Shown: positions 47,855 to 57,172 of the stretch, piece by piece
How the letters are laid out: each line of letters begins with the position of its first letter
Position numbering within the stretch: the first letter of the stretch is position 1
DNA from: DASREM01 sp035652095
Lineage (GTDB): Bacteria > Acidobacteriota > Terriglobia > Terriglobales > Acidobacteriaceae
Direction: 5' to 3'
NCBI GenBank assembly: GCA_035652095.1
Contig: DASREM010000038.1
Location: 124,001-188,000, forward strand
Length of the DNA: 64,000 nucleotides
Made by a program: the position numbers and the translations under genes
Notes under the pieces: model-generated
What the model was told of the DNA's origin: nothing
What the model saw: the letters and a program-made list of their open reading frames with translations, nothing else
Database searches by the model: none

Positions 47855-49267
47855 ATGACCGAACCGAAAGCCGTATTGGAGTTCGCAAAGAAGCATGGAG
47901 TAAAGCTGCTGGACCTTCGCTTTACCGATTTGCCCGGACTATGGCACCACATTTCTTATCCCATTGAGCAATTATCCGAAGCTTCGTTCGAAGATGGTTT
48001 TGGCATGGACGGATCGTCGATACGAGGATGGGCGGCGATTCACGAAAGCGACATGCTGCTGGTCCCGGATGCGGATACGCTTGTTCTCGATCCTTTCACT
48101 GAAGCGCCCACGCTGGTGATGACATGCGACGTGATTGATCCCGTGACCAAGCAGCGTTATGACCGGGACCCGCGCTATATCGCGCGCAAAGCCGAAATGT
48201 ACTTGAGTTCGACCGGTGTTGCCGATACCGCTTATTTCGGGGCGGAGGCGGAATTTTTTATTTTTGACAATGTGCGCTTCGACCAGCGGGAGCAGCACGG
48301 CTTCTACTTCATTGACGCCGAGGAAGGGCGCTGGAACTCAGGCCGGCGCGACAACAACCTCGGGTACCGTCCGCGATTCAAGGAAGGGTATTTTCCAGTG
48401 CCCCCGACCGATCACTATCAGGACCTGCGCAGCGAAATGGTGATGACCATGCAAAACTGCGGCATGGAAGTCGAATGCCATCATCATGAGGTGGCGACCG
48501 GCGGGCAGACAGAAATTGATTTGAAGTTCGATTCCCTGGTGCGCTCGGCGGACCACATGATGCTCTACAAATACATCGTCAAGAATGTCGCCAACCAATA
48601 CGGCAAGACGGTGACATTCATGCCTAAGCCGATTTTTCAAGACAACGGCAGCGGCATGCACACGCACCAGTCATTGTGGAAGAGTGGCAAGCCGCTGTTT
48701 GCCGGAGATGGCTATGCGGGACTCTCGGAGATGGCGTTGTGGTATATCGGCGGGCTGATCAAGCATGGGCCGGCGCTGTCGGCGATCATTGCGCCGACCA
48801 CGAACTCGTATAAGAGACTGGTTCCGGGGTTTGAAGCGCCGGTGAATCTGGCGTACTCGCGGCGCAATCGTTCCGCCGCATGCCGGATCCCGATGTATTC
48901 GGCTTCTGCGAAAGCCAAGCGGGTGGAATTCCGTCCACCCGACCCGAGTTGCAACCCGTACATGGCTTTTGCGGCAATGATGATGGCGGGACTGGATGGG
49001 ATTGAGAACAGAATGGATCCGGGACAGCCGTTGGACAAAGACATCTATGACCTGGGCCCGGAAGAATTGGCCGAGGTCCCCTCGATGCCGGGCTCGCTGG
49101 AAGATGCGCTCAGCGCGCTGGAGCAGGACCACCTGTTCTTGCTGAAGGGCGACGTATTCACCGAGCCCTTGCTCGAGGCCTACATTCATTACAAGCGTAC
49201 GAAGGAAGTGGACGCGGTGAGATTACGGCCTCATCCGTTTGAGTTTGCGCTGTACTACGATATCTAG
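47855..49267 (+). CDS. glnA: Glutamine synthetase type I
   Basis: A 470-residue enzyme that makes glutamine from glutamate and ammonia. Signature stretches are FGMDGSSIRGW, the catalytic-loop MEVECHHHEVATGGQTEIDL, NGSGMHTHQSLW, the ATP-binding NSYKRLVPGFEAPVNLAYSRRNRSAACRIP, and RVEFRPPDPSCNPYMAFAAMMMAGLDGI. A Tyr in DIYDLGPEEL near residue 397 sits where adenylylation occurs in GlnE-controlled enzymes, so covalent control is possible. ATG with tggagg upstream. Confidence 0.97.
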   Translation: MTEPKAVLEFAKKHGVKLLDLRFTDLPGLWHHISYPIEQLSEASFEDGFGMDGSSIRGWAAIHESDMLLVPDADTLVLDPFTEAPTLVMTCDVIDPVTKQRYDRDPRYIARKAEMYLSSTGVADTAYFGAEAEFFIFDNVRFDQREQHGFYFIDAEEGRWNSGRRDNNLGYRPRFKEGYFPVPPTDHYQDLRSEMVMTMQNCGMEVECHHHEVATGGQTEIDLKFDSLVRSADHMMLYKYIVKNVANQYGKTVTFMPKPIFQDNGSGMHTHQSLWKSGKPLFAGDGYAGLSEMALWYIGGLIKHGPALSAIIAPTTNSYKRLVPGFEAPVNLAYSRRNRSAACRIPMYSASAKAKRVEFRPPDPSCNPYMAFAAMMMAGLDGIENRMDPGQPLDKDIYDLGPEELAEVPSMPGSLEDALSALEQDHLFLLKGDVFTEPLLEAYIHYKRTKEVDAVRLRPHPFEFALYYDI

Positions 49268-49566
49268 GCCTGGTTCGGCAGGTCTGCTGCTGACGTCGTA
49301 CTTGGCTACGCCGAACTTTGCGGATGGCGCCATCGCTGTTCCCGCCAGAATGCGTAGTCGCCATTTACGTCACCTTTTGCGAGGGCGAGCACCGAATTTC
49401 ACTGCGGCCAGCGGTCCCATCCCCCCTGTTCGGATTCGAACACGGCTTCCCATGAGCGAACAGAACCGCCTTTTCCATTCCGCCTCATGAACCCGTAACA
49501 TCTTTCAATTCAGACGATGGCTGGGTGCTGCTGTGGCAGGGCGCTTGCCCAAGTCAGGTTACTGAT
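49268..49566. other. Intergenic stretch without a gene
   Basis: The 299-base gap between glnA and the export operon has no supported ORF (only short frames without ribosome binding sites) and no clear repeat. The promoter of the export operon should lie in it, but I could not identify convincing -35/-10 hexamers. Confidence 0.5.
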
Positions 49567-50820
49567 ATGGATATCGCACGGCCCAACATTGCACGCCAAC
49601 GTCGTCGTCGCCAGATCGTCTATGTCATAGCAGGTGTCGCGGTGATTGCACTGGTGACGATGGGACTGTCGCGGCTGAAGCCGGCTGCGCCCAGCGTGGA
49701 ACGGTCCACCGTCTGGATCGACACGGTGAAGCGCGGATCAGTTCTGCGCCAGGTGCGCGGGCTTGGAACCTTGGTTCCGGTCGAGATTCAATGGATTCCT
49801 GCAGTGACCGAAGGGCGAGTGGACAAAATCCTGGTTTTGCCGGGAACTGCGGTGAAGGCGGACACGGTTTTGCTGGAACTCAGCAATCCTCAGCTTCAAC
49901 AGGAAGGCTTGGACGCGGAATGGAAGCTGAAGGCGGCAGAGGCCGACTACAAGAATCTCGAAATGCAACTAGCGAGCCAGGTACTGGCGCAGAAGTCAGA
50001 GGCGGCAAGAGCTTCGTCGGAATACAACCAGGCGAAGATCCAGGCGGACACGGATTCCGAGCTGGCAAAACTGGGCGTGATCTCAGAGATGACCAAAAAG
50101 TTCTCTTCCCAGAAGGCCCAGGAGTTGGGAACTCGGGACCAGATCGAGAAGCAGCGCTTGGTGAACAGCGGCCAGGTGCTGGATGCGCAGCTTCAGGCCA
50201 AGCAGGCCGATGTGGAGCAATTCCGGGCGCTGGCGAACTTGAAGAGGTCTCAGATCGAAGGATTGCGAGTGCGGGCGGGGATTAGCGGCGTTCTTCAGGA
50301 GCAGACACTGCGAGTCGGGCAATGGGTCACACCGGGAACAACGCTCGCTAAGGTCGTCCAACCGCAGCACTTGAAGGCGGAATTGAAAGTCGCCGAGACG
50401 CAAGCGAAAGACATTCAGCTGGGGCAGCCGGCGTCAGTGGACACGCACAATGGAGTGATCTCCGGGCGCGTGATGCGGATTGATCCCTCGGTGGTCAACG
50501 GAACCGTGACCGTGGACGTGGCGCTGGAAGGGCAGTTGCCGCAAGGCGCGCGACCGGATCTGAGCGTGGATGGAACCATTGACCTGGAAAGAATGGAGAA
50601 CGTGCTCTACGTCGGACGTCCGGCTTTCGGCCAGGAACAGAGTACTGTCGGTATGTTCAAGCTGGGGCCCGATGACAAGACAGCGGTCCTGACGCAGGTG
50701 AAGTTGGGCCGCAGTTCGGTGAACACGGTCGAGATTCTGCAAGGACTGAAAGAAGGCGACCAGGTCGTCCTGTCGGACATGTCGCGCTGGGACAAGTACG
50801 ACCGGGTCAAATTGGAATAG
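49567..50820 (+). CDS. HlyD/MacA-type membrane fusion protein
   Basis: A 417-residue periplasmic adaptor. It has a single N-terminal membrane helix after a basic RQRRRRQ (IVYVIAGVAVIALVTMGL), barrel-sandwich segments (GLGTLVPVEIQWIPAVTEGRVDKILVLPGTAVKADTVLLELSNP), a long coiled-coil hairpin (about 115-235), and the second lipoyl half with VRAGISGVLQEQTLRVGQWVTPGTTLAKVVQP. Links the inner-membrane permease to the TolC-like channel. First gene of a plus-strand operon with ABC and TolC genes. The ATG at 49567 is preferred over the more distant one at 49525. Confidence 0.9.
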   Translation: MDIARPNIARQRRRRQIVYVIAGVAVIALVTMGLSRLKPAAPSVERSTVWIDTVKRGSVLRQVRGLGTLVPVEIQWIPAVTEGRVDKILVLPGTAVKADTVLLELSNPQLQQEGLDAEWKLKAAEADYKNLEMQLASQVLAQKSEAARASSEYNQAKIQADTDSELAKLGVISEMTKKFSSQKAQELGTRDQIEKQRLVNSGQVLDAQLQAKQADVEQFRALANLKRSQIEGLRVRAGISGVLQEQTLRVGQWVTPGTTLAKVVQPQHLKAELKVAETQAKDIQLGQPASVDTHNGVISGRVMRIDPSVVNGTVTVDVALEGQLPQGARPDLSVDGTIDLERMENVLYVGRPAFGQEQSTVGMFKLGPDDKTAVLTQVKLGRSSVNTVEILQGLKEGDQVVLSDMSRWDKYDRVKLE

Positions 50821-50848
50821 CCGGCAACTACGGGTGAAGGGGAAGCGG

Positions 50849-51547
<699 letters not shown>

Positions 51548-53986
51548 ATGCAAACTTTCTGGATGGACATCCGCTACGCGGTTCGCATGTTGCGGAACAG
51601 CACGGGTTTCACCACCATCGCCATCCTAACTCTCGCACTCGGGATCGGCGCAAACTCGGCATTGTTTTCCGTGGTGAACGGCGTGCTGCTGAATCCGTTG
51701 CCGTATCCGGAACCCAATCAGCTGGTCTCTTTGTACTGGAAGACCAATCAGTTTCAGCAAGGTTCCGTTCCGTACCTGAATTTCCTCGACTGGCAAAAGG
51801 AAAATCACACGTTCTCAGCCATGGCGGCGCTGCGGAGCGAGGACTTCAATCTCACCAATGCCGGCGAAGCGGAGCGGCTGCATGGACACCAGATTTCGGC
51901 AGGATTCTTCGCTCTCCTGGGAGTCACTCCTATTCTCGGTCGAGAGTTCCGTCCCGATGAGGATCAGATCGGCGGAAATCGGGTCGTGCTGGTGGGCGAT
52001 GGTCTGTGGAAGCGCAAGTTCGCCGCATCACCAGAGATCATTGGAAAGACTCTCATCATCGACGGCTCCGCTTACACCGTCGTGGGCGTTGTGACCCAAA
52101 GAAGTCCCTTCCTAACGCCATCGGAGATATTTGTTCCCATTGGACAGTGGGACGATCCTACTTTTCGCGATCGAAGAGTCGGGATGGGCAGTTTTGTCGT
52201 AGGCCGCCTGAAGCCGGGTGTGAGCCTGGCCCAGGCACGCGCCGACATGGAAGCGATCACGCGTAACCTGGCGGCGGCATATCCCGAGGCCAATGCGCAG
52301 ACCAGCGCAAACATCACCTGGCTCAAGCAAGATATCGTGGGCAATGTTCGGCCATTCCTTCTGGTGCTGCTGGGCGCGGTCGGCTTCGTGCTGCTGATCG
52401 CCTGCGCGAATGTCGGCAACTTGCTGCTGGCTCGCTCCACGGGGCGTACGCGTGAGTTTGCGATTCGCCTGGCGGTGGGCGCAAGCCAGACCCGCGTTCT
52501 GCGGCAACTGTTAACCGAGAGCGTGCTGCTCGCCTTCGCCGGAGGAGTTTTGGGCATCACGCTGGCGAAGTGGGGAACCCAGGCGGTCCTGGCCCTGGTT
52601 CCGACTGCGCTTCCTCGAGCGGATGAGATCCGCCTGGACGCGCGCGTGCTGTTATTCACCCTGCTCATTTCGGTAGTTGCCGGGGTACTGTTCGGACTCG
52701 CGCCAGCCCTGAAGACAGTCCGGCCCGACCTCCACGGCACGCTCAAGGAAGGCGGCCGCGGAGCCAGTGGAGCGCACCACCGCACGCAAAATGTTTTTGT
52801 GGTTTTTGAGACCGCCTTAGCCCTCATCCTTCTGATCGGCGCCGGACTCATGTTGCGAACTCTGTCGCAACTCTGGCGGTCAGATCCGGGCTTTGATTCC
52901 CGGAACGTACTCAGCTTCAATTTCACGTTGTCACCTGCGAAGACCTCCAGCGCGTCCCAGCTTCGCCAGTCCTATCGCGAACTCCTGGACACGTACAAGG
53001 CCATGCCAGGAGTCCAGAATGCAGCTCTCCTCGGCGGCTCGTTGCCGATGCGGGGAGACTCCGAGTTGCCGTTCTGGATGGAGGGTCAGCCCAAGCCTGC
53101 CTCCGACAGCGACATGAACTGGACCCTGTTCTACGGGGTGTCGGCCGATTACTGGAAGACCATGAAGATCCCGTTGCTGCGTGGCCGCTTGCTGAGCACG
53201 CTGGACAAAGAAGGAACGCCCGACGTGGTGGTCATTGACGATGAGTTCGCGCGGAAGTTCTTTCCCAATCAGGATCCGATCGGCAAGCGACTCAACGTTG
53301 GATTGTTTGAGACACAACCGCAGATTGTGGGCATCGTCGGCCACGTGAACCATTGGGGGCTTGGCGATACCGGGCACGAGCACTTGAAGGCGGAATTGTA
53401 TTTTCCCTTCGATCAGTTCCCGGACAAGTTCGCGCCGCTTGTAGCGAGAGGCATGACACTAGTGATGCGTACGAACACCGCTCCCGAATCGTTGAGTGGT
53501 CCGGTGAGGGCAGCTACAAGTCGCTTCGATCCGCAGGCGGTGGTGTACGAATTTGCAACCATGGAACGCATCGTCTCTGAATCGATTGCCGCTCAGCGTT
53601 TCTCGATGACACTTCTGGGGATATTCGCGGGACTAGCACTGGTTCTCGCTGCCATCGGAATCTACGGCGTGATTTCGTACTTCGTCGGACAGCGCACGCA
53701 GGAAGTGGGAATCCGCATGGCCCTGGGAGCACAGCGTGGAGACGTGTTGCGCTTGATCCTGGGACAGGGCACCCGCATGGCAGTGCTCGGAGTGGGAATC
53801 GGATTGATCGTTTCCTGGGTCCTCACGCGGCTCATGGCCACCATGTTGTATGGCGTGAGCGCGACCGACCCGCTGACCTTCGCCGGAGTGGCCGTGCTAC
53901 TGGTTGTGGTTGCAACTTTTGCCTGTTTCGTGCCGGCCTGGAGGGCCTCGCAGGTGGATCCCATGGTCGCGTTGAGGTACGAGTGA
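51548..53986 (+). CDS. ADOP-family ABC permease 1
   Basis: An 812-residue 'acidobacterial duplicated orphan permease': two MacB_PCD-FtsX units on one chain. N-terminal MDIRYAVRMLRNSTGFTTIAILTLALGIGANSALFSVVNGVLL, a periplasmic core, FtsX helices about residues 270-400 (ARSTGRTREFAIRLAVGAS), a short link, a second core (430-660), and C-terminal helices with GQRTQEVGIRMALGAQRGDVLRLILGQG and VDPMVALRYE. Starts directly after the ATPase gene. Such permeases fold as a full transporter from one polypeptide. Confidence 0.94.
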   Translation: MQTFWMDIRYAVRMLRNSTGFTTIAILTLALGIGANSALFSVVNGVLLNPLPYPEPNQLVSLYWKTNQFQQGSVPYLNFLDWQKENHTFSAMAALRSEDFNLTNAGEAERLHGHQISAGFFALLGVTPILGREFRPDEDQIGGNRVVLVGDGLWKRKFAASPEIIGKTLIIDGSAYTVVGVVTQRSPFLTPSEIFVPIGQWDDPTFRDRRVGMGSFVVGRLKPGVSLAQARADMEAITRNLAAAYPEANAQTSANITWLKQDIVGNVRPFLLVLLGAVGFVLLIACANVGNLLLARSTGRTREFAIRLAVGASQTRVLRQLLTESVLLAFAGGVLGITLAKWGTQAVLALVPTALPRADEIRLDARVLLFTLLISVVAGVLFGLAPALKTVRPDLHGTLKEGGRGASGAHHRTQNVFVVFETALALILLIGAGLMLRTLSQLWRSDPGFDSRNVLSFNFTLSPAKTSSASQLRQSYRELLDTYKAMPGVQNAALLGGSLPMRGDSELPFWMEGQPKPASDSDMNWTLFYGVSADYWKTMKIPLLRGRLLSTLDKEGTPDVVVIDDEFARKFFPNQDPIGKRLNVGLFETQPQIVGIVGHVNHWGLGDTGHEHLKAELYFPFDQFPDKFAPLVARGMTLVMRTNTAPESLSGPVRAATSRFDPQAVVYEFATMERIVSESIAAQRFSMTLLGIFAGLALVLAAIGIYGVISYFVGQRTQEVGIRMALGAQRGDVLRLILGQGTRMAVLGVGIGLIVSWVLTRLMATMLYGVSATDPLTFAGVAVLLVVVATFACFVPAWRASQVDPMVALRYE

Positions 53987-54010
53987 TGGAGAGCTTAGCG
54001 AGGAGATTGC

Positions 54011-54733
54011 ATGATTCAGCTTCGCAACGTCGAACGGCAGTACAAAACGGGACCGGGAGCGACCTACGTCCTTCGGCGCATAAACCTCGAGATTGCCGAA
54101 GGCGATTTCGTGACCATCATGGGGCCATCCGGGGCGGGGAAGTCTACCCTGCTCAGCATCATCGGAATGCTTGACGATGCCTGGACGGGCGAGTATCACC
54201 TGCTGGATCATGCTGTGCACAAGTTGGACCGCAAGAAGAGAGCCGACCTGAACCGGCAATACATTGGATTCGTTTTTCAGAGCTATCACCTGCTCGACAA
54301 TCTCACGGTCTACGAGAACCTCGATGTGCCTCTTTCCTACCGCAACATCGGCCGGGCGCAGCGGGCAAGCATGGTGGCCGAGGCGCTTGACCGCTTTCAG
54401 ATCGTCGGGAAAAAAGACCTCTATCCCAGCCAGCTTTCTGGAGGACAGCAGCAGTTGGTGGGCGTTGCGCGCGCGGTAGTGGGGAATCCGAAAATTATCC
54501 TGGCCGACGAACCCACCGGAAACCTGCACTCGAGCCAAGCGAAGGAGATCATGGAGCTTTTCAAGAAGCTGAACGATCAGGGAACCACCATCATCCAGGT
54601 GACGCACTCCGAGGTGAATGCGGGGTATGGCAATCGCACCATTCAGTTGCTGGATGGATGGATTGTGAACGATCCCCACCAGTCGCCAGCGCAAGCCGAT
54701 GCAAAGCGAGCCGTGGCTCAGGAGCACAGGTAA
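54011..54733 (+). CDS. ABC transporter ATPase, second copy with altered D-loop
   Basis: A 240-residue MacB-type ATPase. Walker A GPSGAGKST, Q-loop FVFQSYHLLDNLTVYENLDVPL and Walker B IILADEPTGNL are normal. The signature reads LSGGQQQLVGVARAV instead of QQQRVAVARAL, and the D-loop is GNLHSSQ, with His in place of the usual Asp. The H-loop has VTHSEVNAGYG. These changes suggest altered ATPase cycling, perhaps with the first ATPase as a partner subunit. It lies between ADOP permeases 1 and 2; the next gene starts 2 bases after its stop. Confidence 0.92.
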   Translation: MIQLRNVERQYKTGPGATYVLRRINLEIAEGDFVTIMGPSGAGKSTLLSIIGMLDDAWTGEYHLLDHAVHKLDRKKRADLNRQYIGFVFQSYHLLDNLTVYENLDVPLSYRNIGRAQRASMVAEALDRFQIVGKKDLYPSQLSGGQQQLVGVARAVVGNPKIILADEPTGNLHSSQAKEIMELFKKLNDQGTTIIQVTHSEVNAGYGNRTIQLLDGWIVNDPHQSPAQADAKRAVAQEHR

Positions 54734-54735
54734 GG

Positions 54736-57156
54736 ATGGATACGGTGCTTCAGGATGTTCGTTATGGGCTGCGGATGTTGGCTAAGAATCCGGGGTTCAG
54801 CGCCGTCGCGGTGCTCACCCTGGCGCTGGGCATCGGCGCGAACACCGCCATTTTCAGCATAGTCAACGCCGTACTTCTGAAGCCATTGGGATTCTCCGAG
54901 CCTGCGCGACTGATCACGATATGGGAGAACGACAAAGTCGACGGCCGCAGCAACACGGGTTACGCCACGTTCGTTGATCTGCAAAAGCTAACCCATACCT
55001 TCGAACACATGGCCGTGAGCAGCATGTGGCTTCCGATCCTGGGTGGCGAGGGCGAGGCCGAGCGAGTGCCCGGGCGCCGTGTCTCGCGGGATTTTTTCTC
55101 CACGTTGCGGGTCAAGCCTCTGTACGGGCGCGATTTCCTCCCAGAGGAAGACCGCCCTGGTGCAAATCAGTCGGTGATCCTGAGCTATGGGTTATGGCAG
55201 AGACGTTTCGGCGGCGACCGCGGAATTCTAGGGCAAAAGATTCAACTCAGCGGCCGCCCCTATGCGGTTGTGGGCATTCTTCCTGCCAGCTTCGATTCGG
55301 TCTTTGACAGCAATGGGGACAGCGCTGCCATCTGGTCCCCCCTCGGATACGACCTCAGCTTGCCATACGCATGTCGAGACTGCCGGCACTTGCAGGCCAT
55401 CGGACGCCTCAAGCGAGGCATCTCGTTAGATCAGGCTTCTGCCGAACTGCAGACCATTTCGCAGGACCTGTGTCGCGCCTATCCGAAGGAGTATTCCCAG
55501 GCCGGTATCGTCCTGGTTCCGTTGCAGGAGAAAACAGTGGGCGCGACCAGGACCCCCTTGTATGCGCTGCTGGGCGCGGTGCTGCTCGTGTTGCTGATTG
55601 CGTGTGCGAACGTTACAGGATTGTTGCTGAGCCGGACTACTGAGCGCAGTCGGGAAATCGCGGTGCGAACCGCCCTGGGCGCGACGCGAGGAAGGCTAGC
55701 CCGGCAATTGCTGGCGGAGGGCATCGTTCTGTGCAGTTTTGGCGGCGCGCTCGCGATTTGTCTCGGGGTTTTCAGCACGCGGATGCTTACCGCACTGTGC
55801 GCCAACAAAATTCCGCTGATTGAGCGAGTTTCTCTTGATTCACACGTGTTCTTGTTCACCCTGGCCTTGTCGCTGGTCAGTGGCCTGTTTTTTGGAATCG
55901 TCCCAGCTTTGCACATCAGAAAGTCTTCATTGAATGACGCGCTGAAAGAGAGCGGGAGAAGCTCTGCATGCGGGGGCCGGCAGAAACTGCGAAGCGGCTT
56001 GGTAATTGCGAACCTGGCCATCGCACTAGTCTTGTTGCTTGGAGCAGGGTTGCTGCTGCGAAGTGTGGCAAACCTCCTAAGGATGGATCCAGGCTTCGAC
56101 AGTCACAAGCTTTTGACCGCGAACCTGGATGTGGCCGGGCCCAACTACAAGAAGGATTCGCAAATTTTGGCTTTTTACCAGCAGGTGCTGGAGCAACTGC
56201 GAGCTCTTCCGGGCGTAAATAGCGCGGGCATTACAAGCCAGTTGCCATTGGGTGGCAACGTGGATGGCTACGGTGTACATGTGGAAGGGAAGCTGTCGCC
56301 AAATCCGCAAAACGATCCGAGCGCCGACCGCTACAGCATTACTCCGGACTATTTGCGCACCCTGCAGATTCCCGTCATCCGGGGGCGCGGATTCAACGAA
56401 TCGGACCGCGCAGATTCGCAGCCAGTGGCACTGGTAAACCAAACGCTGGCGCGACGCATGTGGCCCAATGAGGATCCACTTGGGAAGAGGGTGAAAGTTG
56501 GCGGCATGGAGGGTCCGTGGCGAACCATTGTTGGAGTCGTGGGCGATGTTTTGCACGCGGGACTGGATGCCTCCCACACCAACCAAATCTACCTTCCTGA
56601 GACGCAGTTCACGGATTCGGGCGTCGTGCTCGTGATTCGCACCGCGGGCCCGCCCACAGACTTGTTCGATGCTCTGCGCCGGGCCGTGGCCGGGATCGAC
56701 AAGAATCAGCCCCTCTCCAAAATCTCCTCCATGGACCAGGTACTTGTCGGTTCCCTTGCGCAACGCACATTCACGTTGGGGTTGCTGAGCGGCTTCGCGA
56801 GTCTGGCGCTGTTGCTAGCAGCTGTCGGTATCTACGGACTGATCAGTTACCTCGTCTCGCTTCGGGGCCAGGAGATCGGAGTGCGGATGGCTCTGGGGGC
56901 CCGGCCGCATGACATTCTGCAAATGATTTTGGGACACGGCCTGAAATTGTCCATGGCCGGGCTCACGCTGGGCGTGATCGTAGGGTTGGGAACCGGGCGG
57001 GCGCTTTCGAGTTTGCTGTTTCATGTAGGCCCAACGGACCCACTCGCCCTGGCCGGCGGAACCGTATTGCTGATGCTTACCGCGATGTTTGCGAGCTACA
57101 TCCCCGCGCGAAGAGCTGCCGACTCAGATCCGATGCTGGCGTTGCGACGCGAATGA
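54736..57156 (+). CDS. ADOP-family ABC permease 2
   Basis: An 806-residue ADOP permease. The start is the ATG at 54736 (MDTVLQDVRYGLRMLAKNPGF), two bases after the second ATPase; a longer frame overlaps that gene. Duplicated MacB_PCD-FtsX units are seen, with SRTTERSREIAVRTALGATRGRLARQLLAEG in the first half and SLRGQEIGVRMALGARPHDILQMILGHG in the second. It ends DSDPMLALRRE. Paralogue of the other three ADOPs; ordering suggests pairing with the preceding ATPase. Confidence 0.94.
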   Translation: MDTVLQDVRYGLRMLAKNPGFSAVAVLTLALGIGANTAIFSIVNAVLLKPLGFSEPARLITIWENDKVDGRSNTGYATFVDLQKLTHTFEHMAVSSMWLPILGGEGEAERVPGRRVSRDFFSTLRVKPLYGRDFLPEEDRPGANQSVILSYGLWQRRFGGDRGILGQKIQLSGRPYAVVGILPASFDSVFDSNGDSAAIWSPLGYDLSLPYACRDCRHLQAIGRLKRGISLDQASAELQTISQDLCRAYPKEYSQAGIVLVPLQEKTVGATRTPLYALLGAVLLVLLIACANVTGLLLSRTTERSREIAVRTALGATRGRLARQLLAEGIVLCSFGGALAICLGVFSTRMLTALCANKIPLIERVSLDSHVFLFTLALSLVSGLFFGIVPALHIRKSSLNDALKESGRSSACGGRQKLRSGLVIANLAIALVLLLGAGLLLRSVANLLRMDPGFDSHKLLTANLDVAGPNYKKDSQILAFYQQVLEQLRALPGVNSAGITSQLPLGGNVDGYGVHVEGKLSPNPQNDPSADRYSITPDYLRTLQIPVIRGRGFNESDRADSQPVALVNQTLARRMWPNEDPLGKRVKVGGMEGPWRTIVGVVGDVLHAGLDASHTNQIYLPETQFTDSGVVLVIRTAGPPTDLFDALRRAVAGIDKNQPLSKISSMDQVLVGSLAQRTFTLGLLSGFASLALLLAAVGIYGLISYLVSLRGQEIGVRMALGARPHDILQMILGHGLKLSMAGLTLGVIVGLGTGRALSSLLFHVGPTDPLALAGGTVLLMLTAMFASYIPARRAADSDPMLALRRE

Positions 57157-57172
57157 TTGTGAAGAGGATTTC

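Noticed and set aside
49239..49490. ORF after glnA
   Set aside because: It overlaps the end of glnA in another frame and has a Ser/Arg-rich, domain-free translation with no ribosome binding site.
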